A stretch of DNA of 64,000 nt, taken from Sphingopyxis sp. GTDB lineage: Bacteria; Pseudomonadota; Alphaproteobacteria; Sphingomonadales; Sphingomonadaceae. A model generated the notes under the pieces. The model did not search any database, was not told where the DNA came from, and worked only from the letters and a program-made list of their open reading frames with translations. Both the position numbers and the translations under genes were made by a program. Positions within the stretch are counted from its first letter, which is position 1; each line of letters begins with the position of its first letter. Shown piece by piece: positions 25,336 to 34,252 of this stretch. The stretch lies in contig JAEULK010000050.1 in NCBI GenBank assembly GCA_016793775.1, positions 1 through 64,000 of the forward strand, written 5' to 3'.

Positions 25336-26584
25336 AACCGCAACCGGAGGCAGGAGGATCGGCAGTACGGCATCGCGAGCGACCTCGCGGCTGCCGGGCC
25401 GGGGTTTCCTGATCTATGGCGCCGCGATGTTCGTCCTGTGGCTGCTGGTGGCGCTGTTCACCGCGTCGTCAGCGATGGCGGTGTACAGCCCCGAGCGGGC
25501 GCTGGCGCTCAACCCGTTCAACGCCAGCGTCAAGGCGTCGATGGCGAACGACCTGGTCTATGCCACCGGCGATGCGCGCCAGACGAGCGCCGCGGCGCGG
25601 CTGAGCCGCGAGGCGCTGGACGGCGATCCGACGCTGGCGGGCGCCTATCGCATGATCGGTCTCGACAATGCGCGGCGCGGCAAACCGGTGAAGCCGGCGA
25701 TCATGGCAGCGACCTACCTCACCCGCCGCGACTATGTCTCCAATCTGTGGTTGATCCAGGACGCGGTGAAGCGCGGCCGCATGGATCAGGCGATGAGCGA
25801 CGTCGATGCGACGCTGCGTACCTCGCTGCGCGGGCAGGCCCTGCTCTTCCCGATCCTCGGCAAGGCGGTCGCCGAGCCCGAGATGCGCCCGCAGTTCCGG
25901 CGCCTGTTCCGCGGCAATCCCGACTGGCTGCCCAATTTCCTGAGCTATTATATCGGCACCAAGCAGAAGGCGGCGCCGCTCGCGGCGATCATCCTGCCGA
26001 TCCGCAAGGATCTGCCGCCAAGCTATGGCCAGCTCGACCAGACGCTGATCGGGATGATGGTCGGGCAGCAGGATTTCGATGCGGCGCGCGCCTATGCGCG
26101 GGCGATCGACCCGAAGGCCGACGGCGACCGCGTGCTGATGCACAATGCCCGTTTCGAGGAGGAAGGCCCCTTCCCGCCGATCGATTGGCAGCTGTTCCGC
26201 GAATCCGCCTATGGCTCGGACATCGAAAAGGGCGCGAAGGGCAACAAGCTGATCGTCGTGTCCGACGAAGAGCGCCCGAATCTGGTCGCGCGGCAGCTCG
26301 TCCAGCTGACGCCGGGCAGCTATCGGCTGAGCGCGCGCGGGCGGCTCGTCACCCATAATGACGATGCCGCGGCGGTCTGGCAGATCGCCTGCGCCGAAAA
26401 AGGCGGCACGGGCGTGCTCGCGAGCGTGAAATTCGCGCGCGGCGCGGTACCCTCGCCCGCCGACTTCACGATCGCGCCGGGTGCCTGCCGCAATTATTGG
26501 GTCAGCCTGACCGCCGCCGCCGGTTTCGGCACCTCGCCGTTCCAGGCCGAGTTCCAGCAAGTCGAACTGCAGCCGGTCCGCTGA
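25310..26584 (+). CDS. Membrane-anchored TPR-like protein of the export operon
   Basis: A protein of up to 424 residues with one transmembrane helix (GFLIYGAAMFVLWLLVALFT) and a periplasmic region of helical repeats starting YSPERALALNPFNASVKAS, similar to TPR arrays. The C-terminal part appears beta-rich (LTPGSYRLSARGRL). No catalytic motif is evident. It directly follows the Wzc gene and probably scaffolds export or polymerisation. The start is uncertain: the listed ATG overlaps the wzc 3' end and lacks a ribosome site, whereas an AGGAGG sequence near 25351-25356 is followed in frame only by non-standard codons before the membrane helix. Confidence 0.7.
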   Translation: MPTRSRGSRTATGGRRIGSTASRATSRLPGRGFLIYGAAMFVLWLLVALFTASSAMAVYSPERALALNPFNASVKASMANDLVYATGDARQTSAAARLSREALDGDPTLAGAYRMIGLDNARRGKPVKPAIMAATYLTRRDYVSNLWLIQDAVKRGRMDQAMSDVDATLRTSLRGQALLFPILGKAVAEPEMRPQFRRLFRGNPDWLPNFLSYYIGTKQKAAPLAAIILPIRKDLPPSYGQLDQTLIGMMVGQQDFDAARAYARAIDPKADGDRVLMHNARFEEEGPFPPIDWQLFRESAYGSDIEKGAKGNKLIVVSDEERPNLVARQLVQLTPGSYRLSARGRLVTHNDDAAAVWQIACAEKGGTGVLASVKFARGAVPSPADFTIAPGACRNYWVSLTAAAGFGTSPFQAEFQQVELQPVR

Positions 26585-26615
26585 TGTCGGACGGGGCACC
26601 GGCGGGGGGCGCAGC

Positions 26616-27476
26616 ATGAGCGGTTTCTCGCCGACGCGGCTCGTCCGCTATGCGATGGCGCATCCGATCGGCGAACGGCAGCGGCTACGCACGCTGGCGC
26701 GCATCGCGCGCTGGCAATTGCGCGCGCGGCTGATCGGCGGTCCGCGCGTCCACCCCTGGGTCGGCGGCAGCCAGCTGGTGGTCGAGCGCGGGATGACCGG
26801 TGCGACAGGCAATGTCTATTTCGGGCTGCACGAGTTCGCCGATATGGGGTTCGTCCTCCATATGCTGCGCCCCGGCGACCTGTTCGCCGACATCGGCGCC
26901 AATATCGGCAGCTTCACCATCCTCGCCGCGAAGGTGGCGGGCGCCACGGTCATCGCCTTCGAGCCCGACACCAACACGGTCGCGACGCTGCGCCGCAATA
27001 TCGCCGCCAATGCGGTCGATGGCGGGGTCGAGGTGCACACCAGCGCGCTCGGCGACCGCGAACAGGAACTATGGTTCACCAGCGGCATGGACACGATCAA
27101 CCATGTCGCAGACGCCGACACGCCCGGCGCGGTGCGCGTTCAGGGCACGACGCTCGACACCGTGCTGGCGGGCCGCGTGCCGATGCTGATCAAGATCGAC
27201 GTCGAGGGGCATGAGCCCGCGGTCATCGCCGGCGCGCACAAGACGCTGGCGGCGCCCGCGCTGAAGGCGGTCGAGGTCGAGACGGTGACGCAGGACATCG
27301 CCGACATGCTTATGGGGCATGGCTTCGTGCAGCGCCACTACGACCCCTTCACCCGGCGGCTGTCGGAGGCGCCGGTGCATGCGGCGAACAACAGCCTCTA
27401 TATCCGCGACGAAGCCTTTGTCGCCGAGCGGCTGAGCGGGGCGGCGCCGGTGGACGTCTATGGGATCGCCGTCTAG
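26616..27476 (+). CDS. FkbM-family methyltransferase
   Basis: A 286-residue SAM-dependent methyltransferase. It has the SAM-binding loop FADIGANIGSFTILAAK (90-106), the acidic end of strand 2 in IAFEPD (113-118), and the family motif IKIDVEGHEPAVIAGA. FkbM enzymes usually O-methylate sugars or small molecules. In this locus it probably caps or decorates a glycan residue. It lies 31 bases after the TPR-like gene and 18 before a glycosyltransferase. A second family member is encoded at 48768. Confidence 0.88.
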   Translation: MSGFSPTRLVRYAMAHPIGERQRLRTLARIARWQLRARLIGGPRVHPWVGGSQLVVERGMTGATGNVYFGLHEFADMGFVLHMLRPGDLFADIGANIGSFTILAAKVAGATVIAFEPDTNTVATLRRNIAANAVDGGVEVHTSALGDREQELWFTSGMDTINHVADADTPGAVRVQGTTLDTVLAGRVPMLIKIDVEGHEPAVIAGAHKTLAAPALKAVEVETVTQDIADMLMGHGFVQRHYDPFTRRLSEAPVHAANNSLYIRDEAFVAERLSGAAPVDVYGIAV

Positions 27477-27494
27477 GCACCCCGCGCCCGCGCC

Positions 27495-28628
27495 ATGAAA
27501 ATCCTCTATATCCAATATGCCAATCCGGGAGCCTTTCCCGCCGCGATGCGCGCGGGGCGGCTGTGGCGCGCGGCGGGGCATGAGGTGCGCTATCTGGGGG
27601 TGGGTTTCGGCGACGGCGATCCGCTCGCGGTCGCGGGCGACCTCGCGGACAGTTGCGACTGGGTGAGCTTCGGCCGATTGACGCCGCTACGCTTTGCGGC
27701 GCGCGCGGCGGGGCTCGTCGGCGACTGGCGGCCCGACTGGCTCTATATCGCCGATGCCACCGCCGCGCTGGCCTACGCGCCGCTGCGCCCGCTGCATCGC
27801 GGCGGCATCGTCTATCACGAGCATGATTCCCCCGTCCCCGGCACCGCGCTGCGGACGCGGATGGAGTGGAAGGCGCGCAACGCCATGGCGCGGCGCGCGC
27901 AGGCCGTCGTGCTGCCGAACCGCGACCGCGCCGCCCTGCTGGCGGACGAGGCCGGGCTGGCGGCCGATCGCGCGCCGATCGTCGCCTGGAACACGCCGTG
28001 CCGCGACGAAGTCGGACCGCCGCGGGTTGGGGCCGCGGATGGCCCCGTGCGTATCGTCTATGCGGGGTCGATCAATGTGCAGCGCGTGCCGCCGGCGCTG
28101 ATCGATGCGCTTGCCGATGTTCCCAATATCGAACTGACGCTGATCGGTTATGAGACGGTCTCGTCGCGCGGGCACAACGACCGGCTGCGCGCGCATGCCG
28201 CGGCGCGCGGCTGCGCCGAGCGCCTGATCGTTCGCGACGCCATGCCCTATCACACGTTGCTGACGGCGCTGCGCGACTATGACGTCACCTTCGCGGCGCT
28301 GCCGGAGGATGCCGGCGACGTGAACCTGCGCCATATGGCGGGCGCGTCGAACAAGACTTTCGACGCGATCGGCCAGGGGCTTGCGCTGATCGTCGGGCCG
28401 GGCAGCGACTGGCGTACGATGTTCGTCGAGCCGGGCTTCGCGGTCGCGTGCGACCCTGGCGATGCCGCGTCAATCGCCGCCGCGTTCCGCCGCCTCGGCG
28501 CCGACCGCGACGCGGTGCGCGCCATGGGCGAAAAGGCGCGCCAGCGCATGATCGCCGACTGGGCCTATGAAGAACAGTTCCGCCCGGTGCTGGACCTGAT
28601 GACGCCGAACGCCGGAGGCGGGCGGTGA
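27495..28628 (+). CDS. GT-B glycosyltransferase
   Basis: A 377-residue GT-B-fold protein. The N-terminal domain starts MKILYIQYANPGAFPAAM, and the C-terminal donor domain includes VRIVYAGSINVQRVPPALIDAL and the NKTFDAIGQGLALIVGPGSDW segment, which corresponds to the donor-binding loop of GT4-like enzymes. The canonical E-x7-E motif is not clear. It is encoded in a run of three glycosyltransferases with 4-base overlaps. Its donor and acceptor are unknown. Confidence 0.78.
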   Translation: MKILYIQYANPGAFPAAMRAGRLWRAAGHEVRYLGVGFGDGDPLAVAGDLADSCDWVSFGRLTPLRFAARAAGLVGDWRPDWLYIADATAALAYAPLRPLHRGGIVYHEHDSPVPGTALRTRMEWKARNAMARRAQAVVLPNRDRAALLADEAGLAADRAPIVAWNTPCRDEVGPPRVGAADGPVRIVYAGSINVQRVPPALIDALADVPNIELTLIGYETVSSRGHNDRLRAHAAARGCAERLIVRDAMPYHTLLTALRDYDVTFAALPEDAGDVNLRHMAGASNKTFDAIGQGLALIVGPGSDWRTMFVEPGFAVACDPGDAASIAAAFRRLGADRDAVRAMGEKARQRMIADWAYEEQFRPVLDLMTPNAGGGR

Positions 28629-29641
28629 AGATATTGACCCCCGTCAGCGGCAATCACTGGTCGGTCCCCGATTGCTATTATCGCGGCATGGTCAAGGCCG
28701 GCGCCGATGTCGTCACCTATGACGTCGGCGAGGCGCCGGCGTCGCTGGTCGGCCGTATCCTGAAGCGCGTGCGGCGCGCAGCGGGTTCGGAGGCAGGCAA
28801 AAAGCTGTTGCAGGCGGTCGACGACGCGCGGCCCGACGTCCTGATCGTCTTCAAGGGGGTCGATTATACCCCCGCCCTGCTCGGCAGGATCGCGGCGCGC
28901 GGGGTGAAGCTGGTCAATTACAACCCCGACCATCCGTTCCGCTTTTTCCTGGCCGGGGCGGGCAACGCCAATGTCCGCGACAGCATTGCGACATATGACC
29001 TGTTCTTCACCTACAGCGGTCCGATCGCCAACGAACTGGCGGAGGCCTATCCGGCGCTGAAGGTCGCGGTGCTGCCCTTCGGCCATGCCGTCGACGACGA
29101 TCTGCACGACCGGCTGGCGACCGAGGCCGAGGTGCTGCGCGGCTGCTTCAACGCCAATCCCGACGAGGAACGCGCCGAGGCGATCCGCCTGCTGACCCGG
29201 AACGGCATCGCGATGGACGTGTTCGGCTGGGGGTGGGAGAAGTTCGTGACGCCCGGCCCGATGCTGCGCATCCATCCGGTCGAACAGGGGCTCGACATGC
29301 TGCGCATCCTGCGCCGTTACCGCTTCCAGCTCAACATGTTCCGCCCGCACAACGAAGGGTCGCACAATTTGCGCAGCTTCGAGGTGCCCGCGGTCGGCGG
29401 CATCCAGCTGGCGCCCGACAGCCCAGAGCATCGGGCCTTCTTCGTCGCCGACCGCGATGCCTTTTTCTTTTCGGACAAGGACGAATTGCTCGCGCAGGCC
29501 CGGAAATTGCTGTCGATGCCCGCCGCCGAAGCCGGTGACCTCCGCCTTGCTGCGCGGAGGCGCGTCGTCGAAATCCGCTCGCATTTCGACGATCGCGCGC
29601 GCGCGATGCTGGCCGCTATCGAGGACCGTGTGACGTCATGA
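28625..29641 (+). CDS. CgeB-like glycosyltransferase
   Basis: A 338-residue protein. Features such as VLIVFKGVDYTPALLGRI, the segment LVNYNPDHPFRF and the C-terminal FQLNMFRPHNEGSHNLRSFE, then VPAVGGIQL, recall the spore-maturation CgeB/glycosyltransferase group. The GTG start overlaps the previous stop (GTGA), and the stop overlaps the next ATG. It is likely a cytoplasmic GT-B transferase of the repeat-unit assembly line. Assignment to a CAZy family is inferred from pattern only. Confidence 0.72.
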   Translation: MKILTPVSGNHWSVPDCYYRGMVKAGADVVTYDVGEAPASLVGRILKRVRRAAGSEAGKKLLQAVDDARPDVLIVFKGVDYTPALLGRIAARGVKLVNYNPDHPFRFFLAGAGNANVRDSIATYDLFFTYSGPIANELAEAYPALKVAVLPFGHAVDDDLHDRLATEAEVLRGCFNANPDEERAEAIRLLTRNGIAMDVFGWGWEKFVTPGPMLRIHPVEQGLDMLRILRRYRFQLNMFRPHNEGSHNLRSFEVPAVGGIQLAPDSPEHRAFFVADRDAFFFSDKDELLAQARKLLSMPAAEAGDLRLAARRRVVEIRSHFDDRARAMLAAIEDRVTS

Positions 29642-30732
29642 ACATCGCTTTCCTGACCCCCGGCGCCTTTGGCCTCAAGAACGGCAATGGCGGCATCGGC
29701 CTGTACAATCGCGACATCGTCGACGCGCTGGTCGAGGCGCTGCCCGATGCGAAGGTCACCTTGCTCCAGCGCCTGCTCGACCCGCCGCCGCGCGCGCTGC
29801 CGCCGCGCACCCGCGTGATCGAGGGTGCGGCGGGCGGCAAGGCCCGCTTTGCCTTTGCTATCCTGCGCGAGATGCTGGTGTCGCGCTACGACATCGTCAT
29901 TTGCGCCCATATCAATTTCCTGAGCTTCGCGCGGCTGCTCGCGCGGCGAAACAACTGCCCGCTGGTGCTGCTCGTTTACGGTATCGATGTGTGGGACCCC
30001 CTGCCCGGGCATATCCCGAACCTGAAGGCGTGCGATGCCATCTGGTCGATCAGCCAGATCACCACCGACCGGATGAACGCCTGGGCCGGGCTACCCGCCG
30101 CCGCCTATGTCCAACTGCCCAATGCGATCCGGCTCGAACGTTATGCCATGGGTCCCAAGCCCGCCGACCTGGTCGAAAAATGGGGTCTTCAGGGCAAGCG
30201 CATCGTCATGACCCTCGCCCGTCTGCCCGGTCGCGACCGGCACAAGGGGGTCGACGAGATGCTCGAAATCCTGCCCGGTCTGCTCGAACAGCATCCCGAC
30301 CTCCATTATGTCGTCGCCGGCGACGGTCCCGATCGGGCCCGGCTGGAGGCCAAGGCGCGCGACCTCGGCGTCGCGGACCACAGCAGTTTCATGGGCTTCG
30401 TCCCCGAGGATCGCAAAGCCGACATCTTCCGCCTCGGCGACGTCTTCGCCCTCCCCGGCCGCGGCGAAGGTTTCGGTTTCGTCTTTCTCGAGGCCGCGGC
30501 GTGCGGCATTCCCTGCGTCGGCAGCAAAGTCGACGGCAGCCGCGAGGCGCTGCGCGACGGGATGCTGGGCGCATTGATCGACCCCGACCATCTGGACGAA
30601 ATCGCCGATGCAGTTTCGCGTGCGCTTGCAAAGCCCAAGGAAATACCGGAAGGATTGGACTACTTCAGCTGGCCGCATTTCGTCGCGCGGCTGAAAGCCG
30701 CGGTCGAGGCCGCGATGGCGGGGCCAAGGTAG
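29638..30732 (+). CDS. GT4-family glycosyltransferase
   Basis: A 364-residue retaining GT-B enzyme. It shows the GT4 donor-site signature: MTLARLPGRDRHKGVDEMLEI, then HYVVAGDGPDRARLEAKA, then LPGRGEGFGFVFLEAAACGIPCVGSKVDGS, containing the E-x7-E motif. It resembles phosphatidylinositol or mannosyl-type transferases, but specificity cannot be stated. The start overlaps the preceding stop (ATGA). Its stop lies only a few bases before the second Gmd gene. Confidence 0.88.
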   Translation: MNIAFLTPGAFGLKNGNGGIGLYNRDIVDALVEALPDAKVTLLQRLLDPPPRALPPRTRVIEGAAGGKARFAFAILREMLVSRYDIVICAHINFLSFARLLARRNNCPLVLLVYGIDVWDPLPGHIPNLKACDAIWSISQITTDRMNAWAGLPAAAYVQLPNAIRLERYAMGPKPADLVEKWGLQGKRIVMTLARLPGRDRHKGVDEMLEILPGLLEQHPDLHYVVAGDGPDRARLEAKARDLGVADHSSFMGFVPEDRKADIFRLGDVFALPGRGEGFGFVFLEAAACGIPCVGSKVDGSREALRDGMLGALIDPDHLDEIADAVSRALAKPKEIPEGLDYFSWPHFVARLKAAVEAAMAGPR

Positions 30733-30736
30733 AAGC

Positions 30737-31735
30737 GTGAAAAAATCAGCCCTTATCTGCGGAATCAGCGGCCAGGACGGCAGTTTGCTCGCCCGGCATC
30801 TGCTGTCGCTCGGCTACACGGTCGCGGGCACCTCGCGCGACGGCGACATGATGCGCGCCGCCAATCTCGACCGGCTGGGCATCCGCGAGCGGGTGAGCAT
30901 CCATTCGATGGCGACCGCCGATTTCCGCTCGATCATCCAGACGCTCGACCGGCTCGAGATCGACGAAATCTATAATCTGTCGGGGCAAAGCTCGGTCGGC
31001 CTGTCGTTCGACCAGCCGGTCGAGACGATGGACAGTATCGCCGGGGCGACGCTGACCCTGCTCGAAGCGATCCGTTTCCTGGGCAAGCCGGTGCGGTTCT
31101 ACAACGCCGGGTCGAGCGAATGTTTCGGCGACATGGGCGATATGCCCGTGACCGAAGACACGCCGTTCAAGCCGCGCAGCCCCTATGCGGTCGCCAAGGC
31201 CACCGCGCACTGGACCGTCGCCAATTATCGCGAAGCTTACGGCCTGTTCGCCTGCACCGGCATCTTGTTCAATCATGAATCGCCGCTGCGTCCGGCGCGC
31301 TTCGTCACCCAGAAGATCGCACGCGCAGCCCACGCCATCGCGCAGGGCGACCAGCGGCGGCTGTCGCTCGGCAATCTCGACATCTGGCGCGACTGGGGCT
31401 GGGCGAGCGAATATGTCGAGGCGATGCACCTGATGATGCAGCAGGACGAGCCCGGCGACTATATCGTGTCGACCGGCACCTCGATCTCGCTGCGCGACTT
31501 CGTCGCCGCCGCCTTCGCCGCGGTCGATCTCGACTGGCAGGAGCATGTCGACGTCGACGAGACGCTGTTCCGCCCGACCGATCTGCGCTTCAGCGGCGCG
31601 GTGGCGAGCAAGGCGCGCGACCGGCTCGGCTGGCAAGCGGAGGTGCGCGGCGCCGAGGTCGCGGGGCGGCTGGTCGCGGCCTGCGGCGACCCCGGCGCCG
31701 CCGCGCTCGACGCCGCGCGTCCCACAGGGCAATAG
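30737..31735 (+). CDS. GDP-mannose 4,6-dehydratase-like protein (second, divergent copy)
   Basis: A 332-residue SDR of the Gmd group. It has GISGQDGSLLARHLL (9-23), NLSGQSSVGLSFDQP (where Gmd has NLAAQSHV), NAGSSECFGD, the catalytic pair in YAVAKATAHW, and [17 protein letters not shown]. The RRSS loop of canonical Gmd is replaced by TSRDGDM. It may act on GDP-mannose for D-rhamnose-type sugars, or on another GDP- or UDP-hexose. The GTG start lies about four bases after the upstream GT stop. Because the window also has an intact gmd-fcl pair, the two probably feed different products. Confidence 0.85.
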   Translation: MKKSALICGISGQDGSLLARHLLSLGYTVAGTSRDGDMMRAANLDRLGIRERVSIHSMATADFRSIIQTLDRLEIDEIYNLSGQSSVGLSFDQPVETMDSIAGATLTLLEAIRFLGKPVRFYNAGSSECFGDMGDMPVTEDTPFKPRSPYAVAKATAHWTVANYREAYGLFACTGILFNHESPLRPARFVTQKIARAAHAIAQGDQRRLSLGNLDIWRDWGWASEYVEAMHLMMQQDEPGDYIVSTGTSISLRDFVAAAFAAVDLDWQEHVDVDETLFRPTDLRFSGAVASKARDRLGWQAEVRGAEVAGRLVAACGDPGAAALDAARPTGQ

Positions 31736-31743
31736 GGTCGGCG

Positions 31744-33147
31744 ATGCTGTTCGAAACCGCCGAATCGACGATATTCTTCTGGCTCGTGGTCGGCGCCGTG
31801 ACCTTGTTCGCGGTGCTGATCCACACGATCCGGTCGCCCAAGCGGACGCTGGGTTTTCCGATGGCGATGATGTTCGCGCTCGCGGTGATGCACATCGCCG
31901 CCGGCGTTCATCTGATCCCCGGCTATTTTCACCAATATGACCCCTATCTCAACGCGATCGGTTACACGCGCGATTCGGTGGCCAAGGGACTTCAGGTATC
32001 GACCATCGGTTTCGTCATGATGGCGTTGGGCATCTGGCTGATGACCTATTTGAGCGACAATCGTAACGTCGATTTCGACGCAGGCCGCATTCCGGCGCAG
32101 TTCCTGCGCCTGGCGCAGAAGACCGTGCTCATCATCGGCCTGATCTTCTTCCTCGGCATCACCTTCGTTCCGTCGGTCGCGCAGATTCCGACGATCGGCG
32201 CGGTGATCGTCAGCGGCAAGAATCTGCTCGTCGTCGGCATCTGCCTGTCGATCCTGCGGCGCGTCTGGCTGAAACAGGGCATGACGATGTGGCAGATCGC
32301 CGGCATTTCGATCATGATTCCCGTCGCGAACCTGCTCGGCAACGCCATTCTCGCCGACGCGGTTTCGGCGATCATCATCATCGGCTGTTTCTGGCTGGCG
32401 ATTGCGGGGCGCCATTTCGGGGTAGCGCGGATGCTCGTCTCGATCCTGCTCGCGGGCTATATCTTCCTCTATCTGTCGACTAATTATCTGCTCACGCGCG
32501 GCCAGTTTCGCGATGTGGTGTGGGAACCGACCTCGACCTTATCCGAACGCGTCGATGGGCTGGTGAACGCGATCAGCCAATTCGGGCCGCTGTCGAGCGA
32601 CGATCAGAAACAGCTTTACGTGCTCGACTCGCGCCTGAATCAGTCGCTCTATACCGGCATGGCGATCGAGAAGTTCGAGGCGCAGCCCGACACGTTCGAA
32701 AACGGGGCGACGCTGCTCGCCGGGCTTTTCGCCTTCGTCCCGCGCGCGATCTGGACCAACAAGCCGGTGCGCGGCGGGTCGCAGTTCGTCAGCGAGCATA
32801 CCGGTTATCAGGCGAGTGCCGAAACGACCTTCGGTATCGGTCCTTTCTTTGAATTCTACGCCAATTTCGCGATGTTCGGGGTGCTGCTCTTCTCGTTCCT
32901 GATGGGGATGTTCGTGCGCTATCTCGACATGCGGGCGTTTCGCGCGCTGGCCGAGGGACGCATGGCCGAGGCGATTCCGCTGACGTCGGGGCTGGTCGCG
33001 TTCATCCAGCCGCTGTCGAACGCGAGCAGCCTGTTTTCGACCTTCTACGCCTCGCTGGTCATCGGCTTCCTCATCGTCAAATTCATGGAACGCTACCTCG
33101 ATATCCAGTTGTTCGCCGAGCAGCAGCGCCGGTCGCGGAAAGCATGA
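31744..33147 (+). CDS. wzy: Oligosaccharide repeat-unit polymerase (second Wzy)
   Basis: A 467-residue polytopic membrane protein with about 10-12 hydrophobic helices and a large periplasmic loop. The motif region LAGLFAFVPRAIWTNKPVRG and the following TTFGIGPFFEFYANFAMFGV match Wzy-type O-antigen polymerases, which join lipid-linked repeat units in the periplasm. It is unrelated in pattern to the ligase-family protein at 20863. Its stop overlaps the start of the next glycosyltransferase (ATGA), so it belongs to the same transcription unit as Wzx (42.9 kb). Confidence 0.82.
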   Translation: MLFETAESTIFFWLVVGAVTLFAVLIHTIRSPKRTLGFPMAMMFALAVMHIAAGVHLIPGYFHQYDPYLNAIGYTRDSVAKGLQVSTIGFVMMALGIWLMTYLSDNRNVDFDAGRIPAQFLRLAQKTVLIIGLIFFLGITFVPSVAQIPTIGAVIVSGKNLLVVGICLSILRRVWLKQGMTMWQIAGISIMIPVANLLGNAILADAVSAIIIIGCFWLAIAGRHFGVARMLVSILLAGYIFLYLSTNYLLTRGQFRDVVWEPTSTLSERVDGLVNAISQFGPLSSDDQKQLYVLDSRLNQSLYTGMAIEKFEAQPDTFENGATLLAGLFAFVPRAIWTNKPVRGGSQFVSEHTGYQASAETTFGIGPFFEFYANFAMFGVLLFSFLMGMFVRYLDMRAFRALAEGRMAEAIPLTSGLVAFIQPLSNASSLFSTFYASLVIGFLIVKFMERYLDIQLFAEQQRRSRKA

Positions 33148-34238
33148 CGCGGCTGCTGCTGACGAACCCCAGTTTCCAGCTCGAACATGGCGGCCCGGCC
33201 TATTCGGTCGGGCGGCTGGCCGGGGCGCTGGGCGCGCTGGGGCATGACGTCACCGTCTGGGCCGCCGACGGCAGCGCCGATCGGGTGCGCGCGATGGACC
33301 CGAGCGGCAGCGTCAAGATCGCGCGCGGCGATGTCGCGGGCGTGCTGGGCGAGGGACAATGGGACATCGTGCACGATAATGGGCTGTGGCTCCCTTACGG
33401 TGCCGCGATCGCGCGCCATTGCCACGCGCGCGCGATCCCGCGCCTGCTGAGCGTCAGGGGCATGATGCAGCCCTGGGCGTGGAACCACCGGCGCTGGAAG
33501 AAGCGGCTCGCCTGGGCGCTGTATCAGAAGCGCGGGGTCGAAAGCGCGGCGCGGTTGCACGCGACCGCCGCGGACGAGGTTGGCAAGATCCGCGAACGCT
33601 ATCCCGACCGGCGCCCACTGCTGATCGCCAACGGCATCGATATTCCCGATGCGGTCCCGCGCGCGCCCAAAGCGGCGGGCGAAACCCGCACGGCGCTGTT
33701 CCTCGGGCGCCTGCATCCGGTCAAGGGGCTGACGATGCTCGTCGATGCCTGGGCGCACGTGCGGCCCGGGGGATGGCGGCTGCAACTCGTCGGTCCCGAC
33801 GAAGAGGGGTTTCGCGCCCAGATGGAGGCGCAAATCGCCGCGGCGGGGCTGGCCGATGTCATAGCCATCGCCGGACCGGTGAGCGGCGACGCGAAGCGCG
33901 CCTTTTACGATGCGGCATCGCTGTTCCTGTTGCCGAGTTATACTGAGAATTTCGGTATCTCTGCGGCGGAGGCGCTCGCGCATGGGGTGCCGGTAATCAC
34001 CACCACGGGTACGCCCTGGCACGTGCTGGAAAGCGAGGGTTGCGGCTGGTGGGTCGCCCCCGAAACCGCCGCGATCGCGTCGGCGCTGGCCGACGCCACG
34101 GCGCGCGGCGACGCCGAACTGGTCGCCATGGGTGCGACGGGGCGAGCCTGGGTTGCCGATCATCTGCACTGGCCCGCCATTGCCAAGCAGTTTGCCGATG
34201 CCTATGCCGACGCCATCGCCAACCCATCGTTGGTTTGA
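33144..34238 (+). CDS. GT4-family glycosyltransferase
   Basis: A 364-residue GT-B enzyme. The N-terminal acceptor domain begins LLLTNPSFQLEHGGPAYSVG. The C-terminal donor domain shows ALFLGRLHPVKGLTMLVDAW, LQLVGPDEEGF and LLPSYTENFGISAAEALAHGVPVITT with the E-x7-E motif. These are standard for GT4 retaining transferases. It lies between the polymerase and a GT2 gene, and its 3' end slightly overlaps or abuts the next start. Sugar specificity is not readable. Confidence 0.88.
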   Translation: MTRLLLTNPSFQLEHGGPAYSVGRLAGALGALGHDVTVWAADGSADRVRAMDPSGSVKIARGDVAGVLGEGQWDIVHDNGLWLPYGAAIARHCHARAIPRLLSVRGMMQPWAWNHRRWKKRLAWALYQKRGVESAARLHATAADEVGKIRERYPDRRPLLIANGIDIPDAVPRAPKAAGETRTALFLGRLHPVKGLTMLVDAWAHVRPGGWRLQLVGPDEEGFRAQMEAQIAAAGLADVIAIAGPVSGDAKRAFYDAASLFLLPSYTENFGISAAEALAHGVPVITTTGTPWHVLESEGCGWWVAPETAAIASALADATARGDAELVAMGATGRAWVADHLHWPAIAKQFADAYADAIANPSLV

Positions 34239-34252
34239 ACGGGGATTATTCG

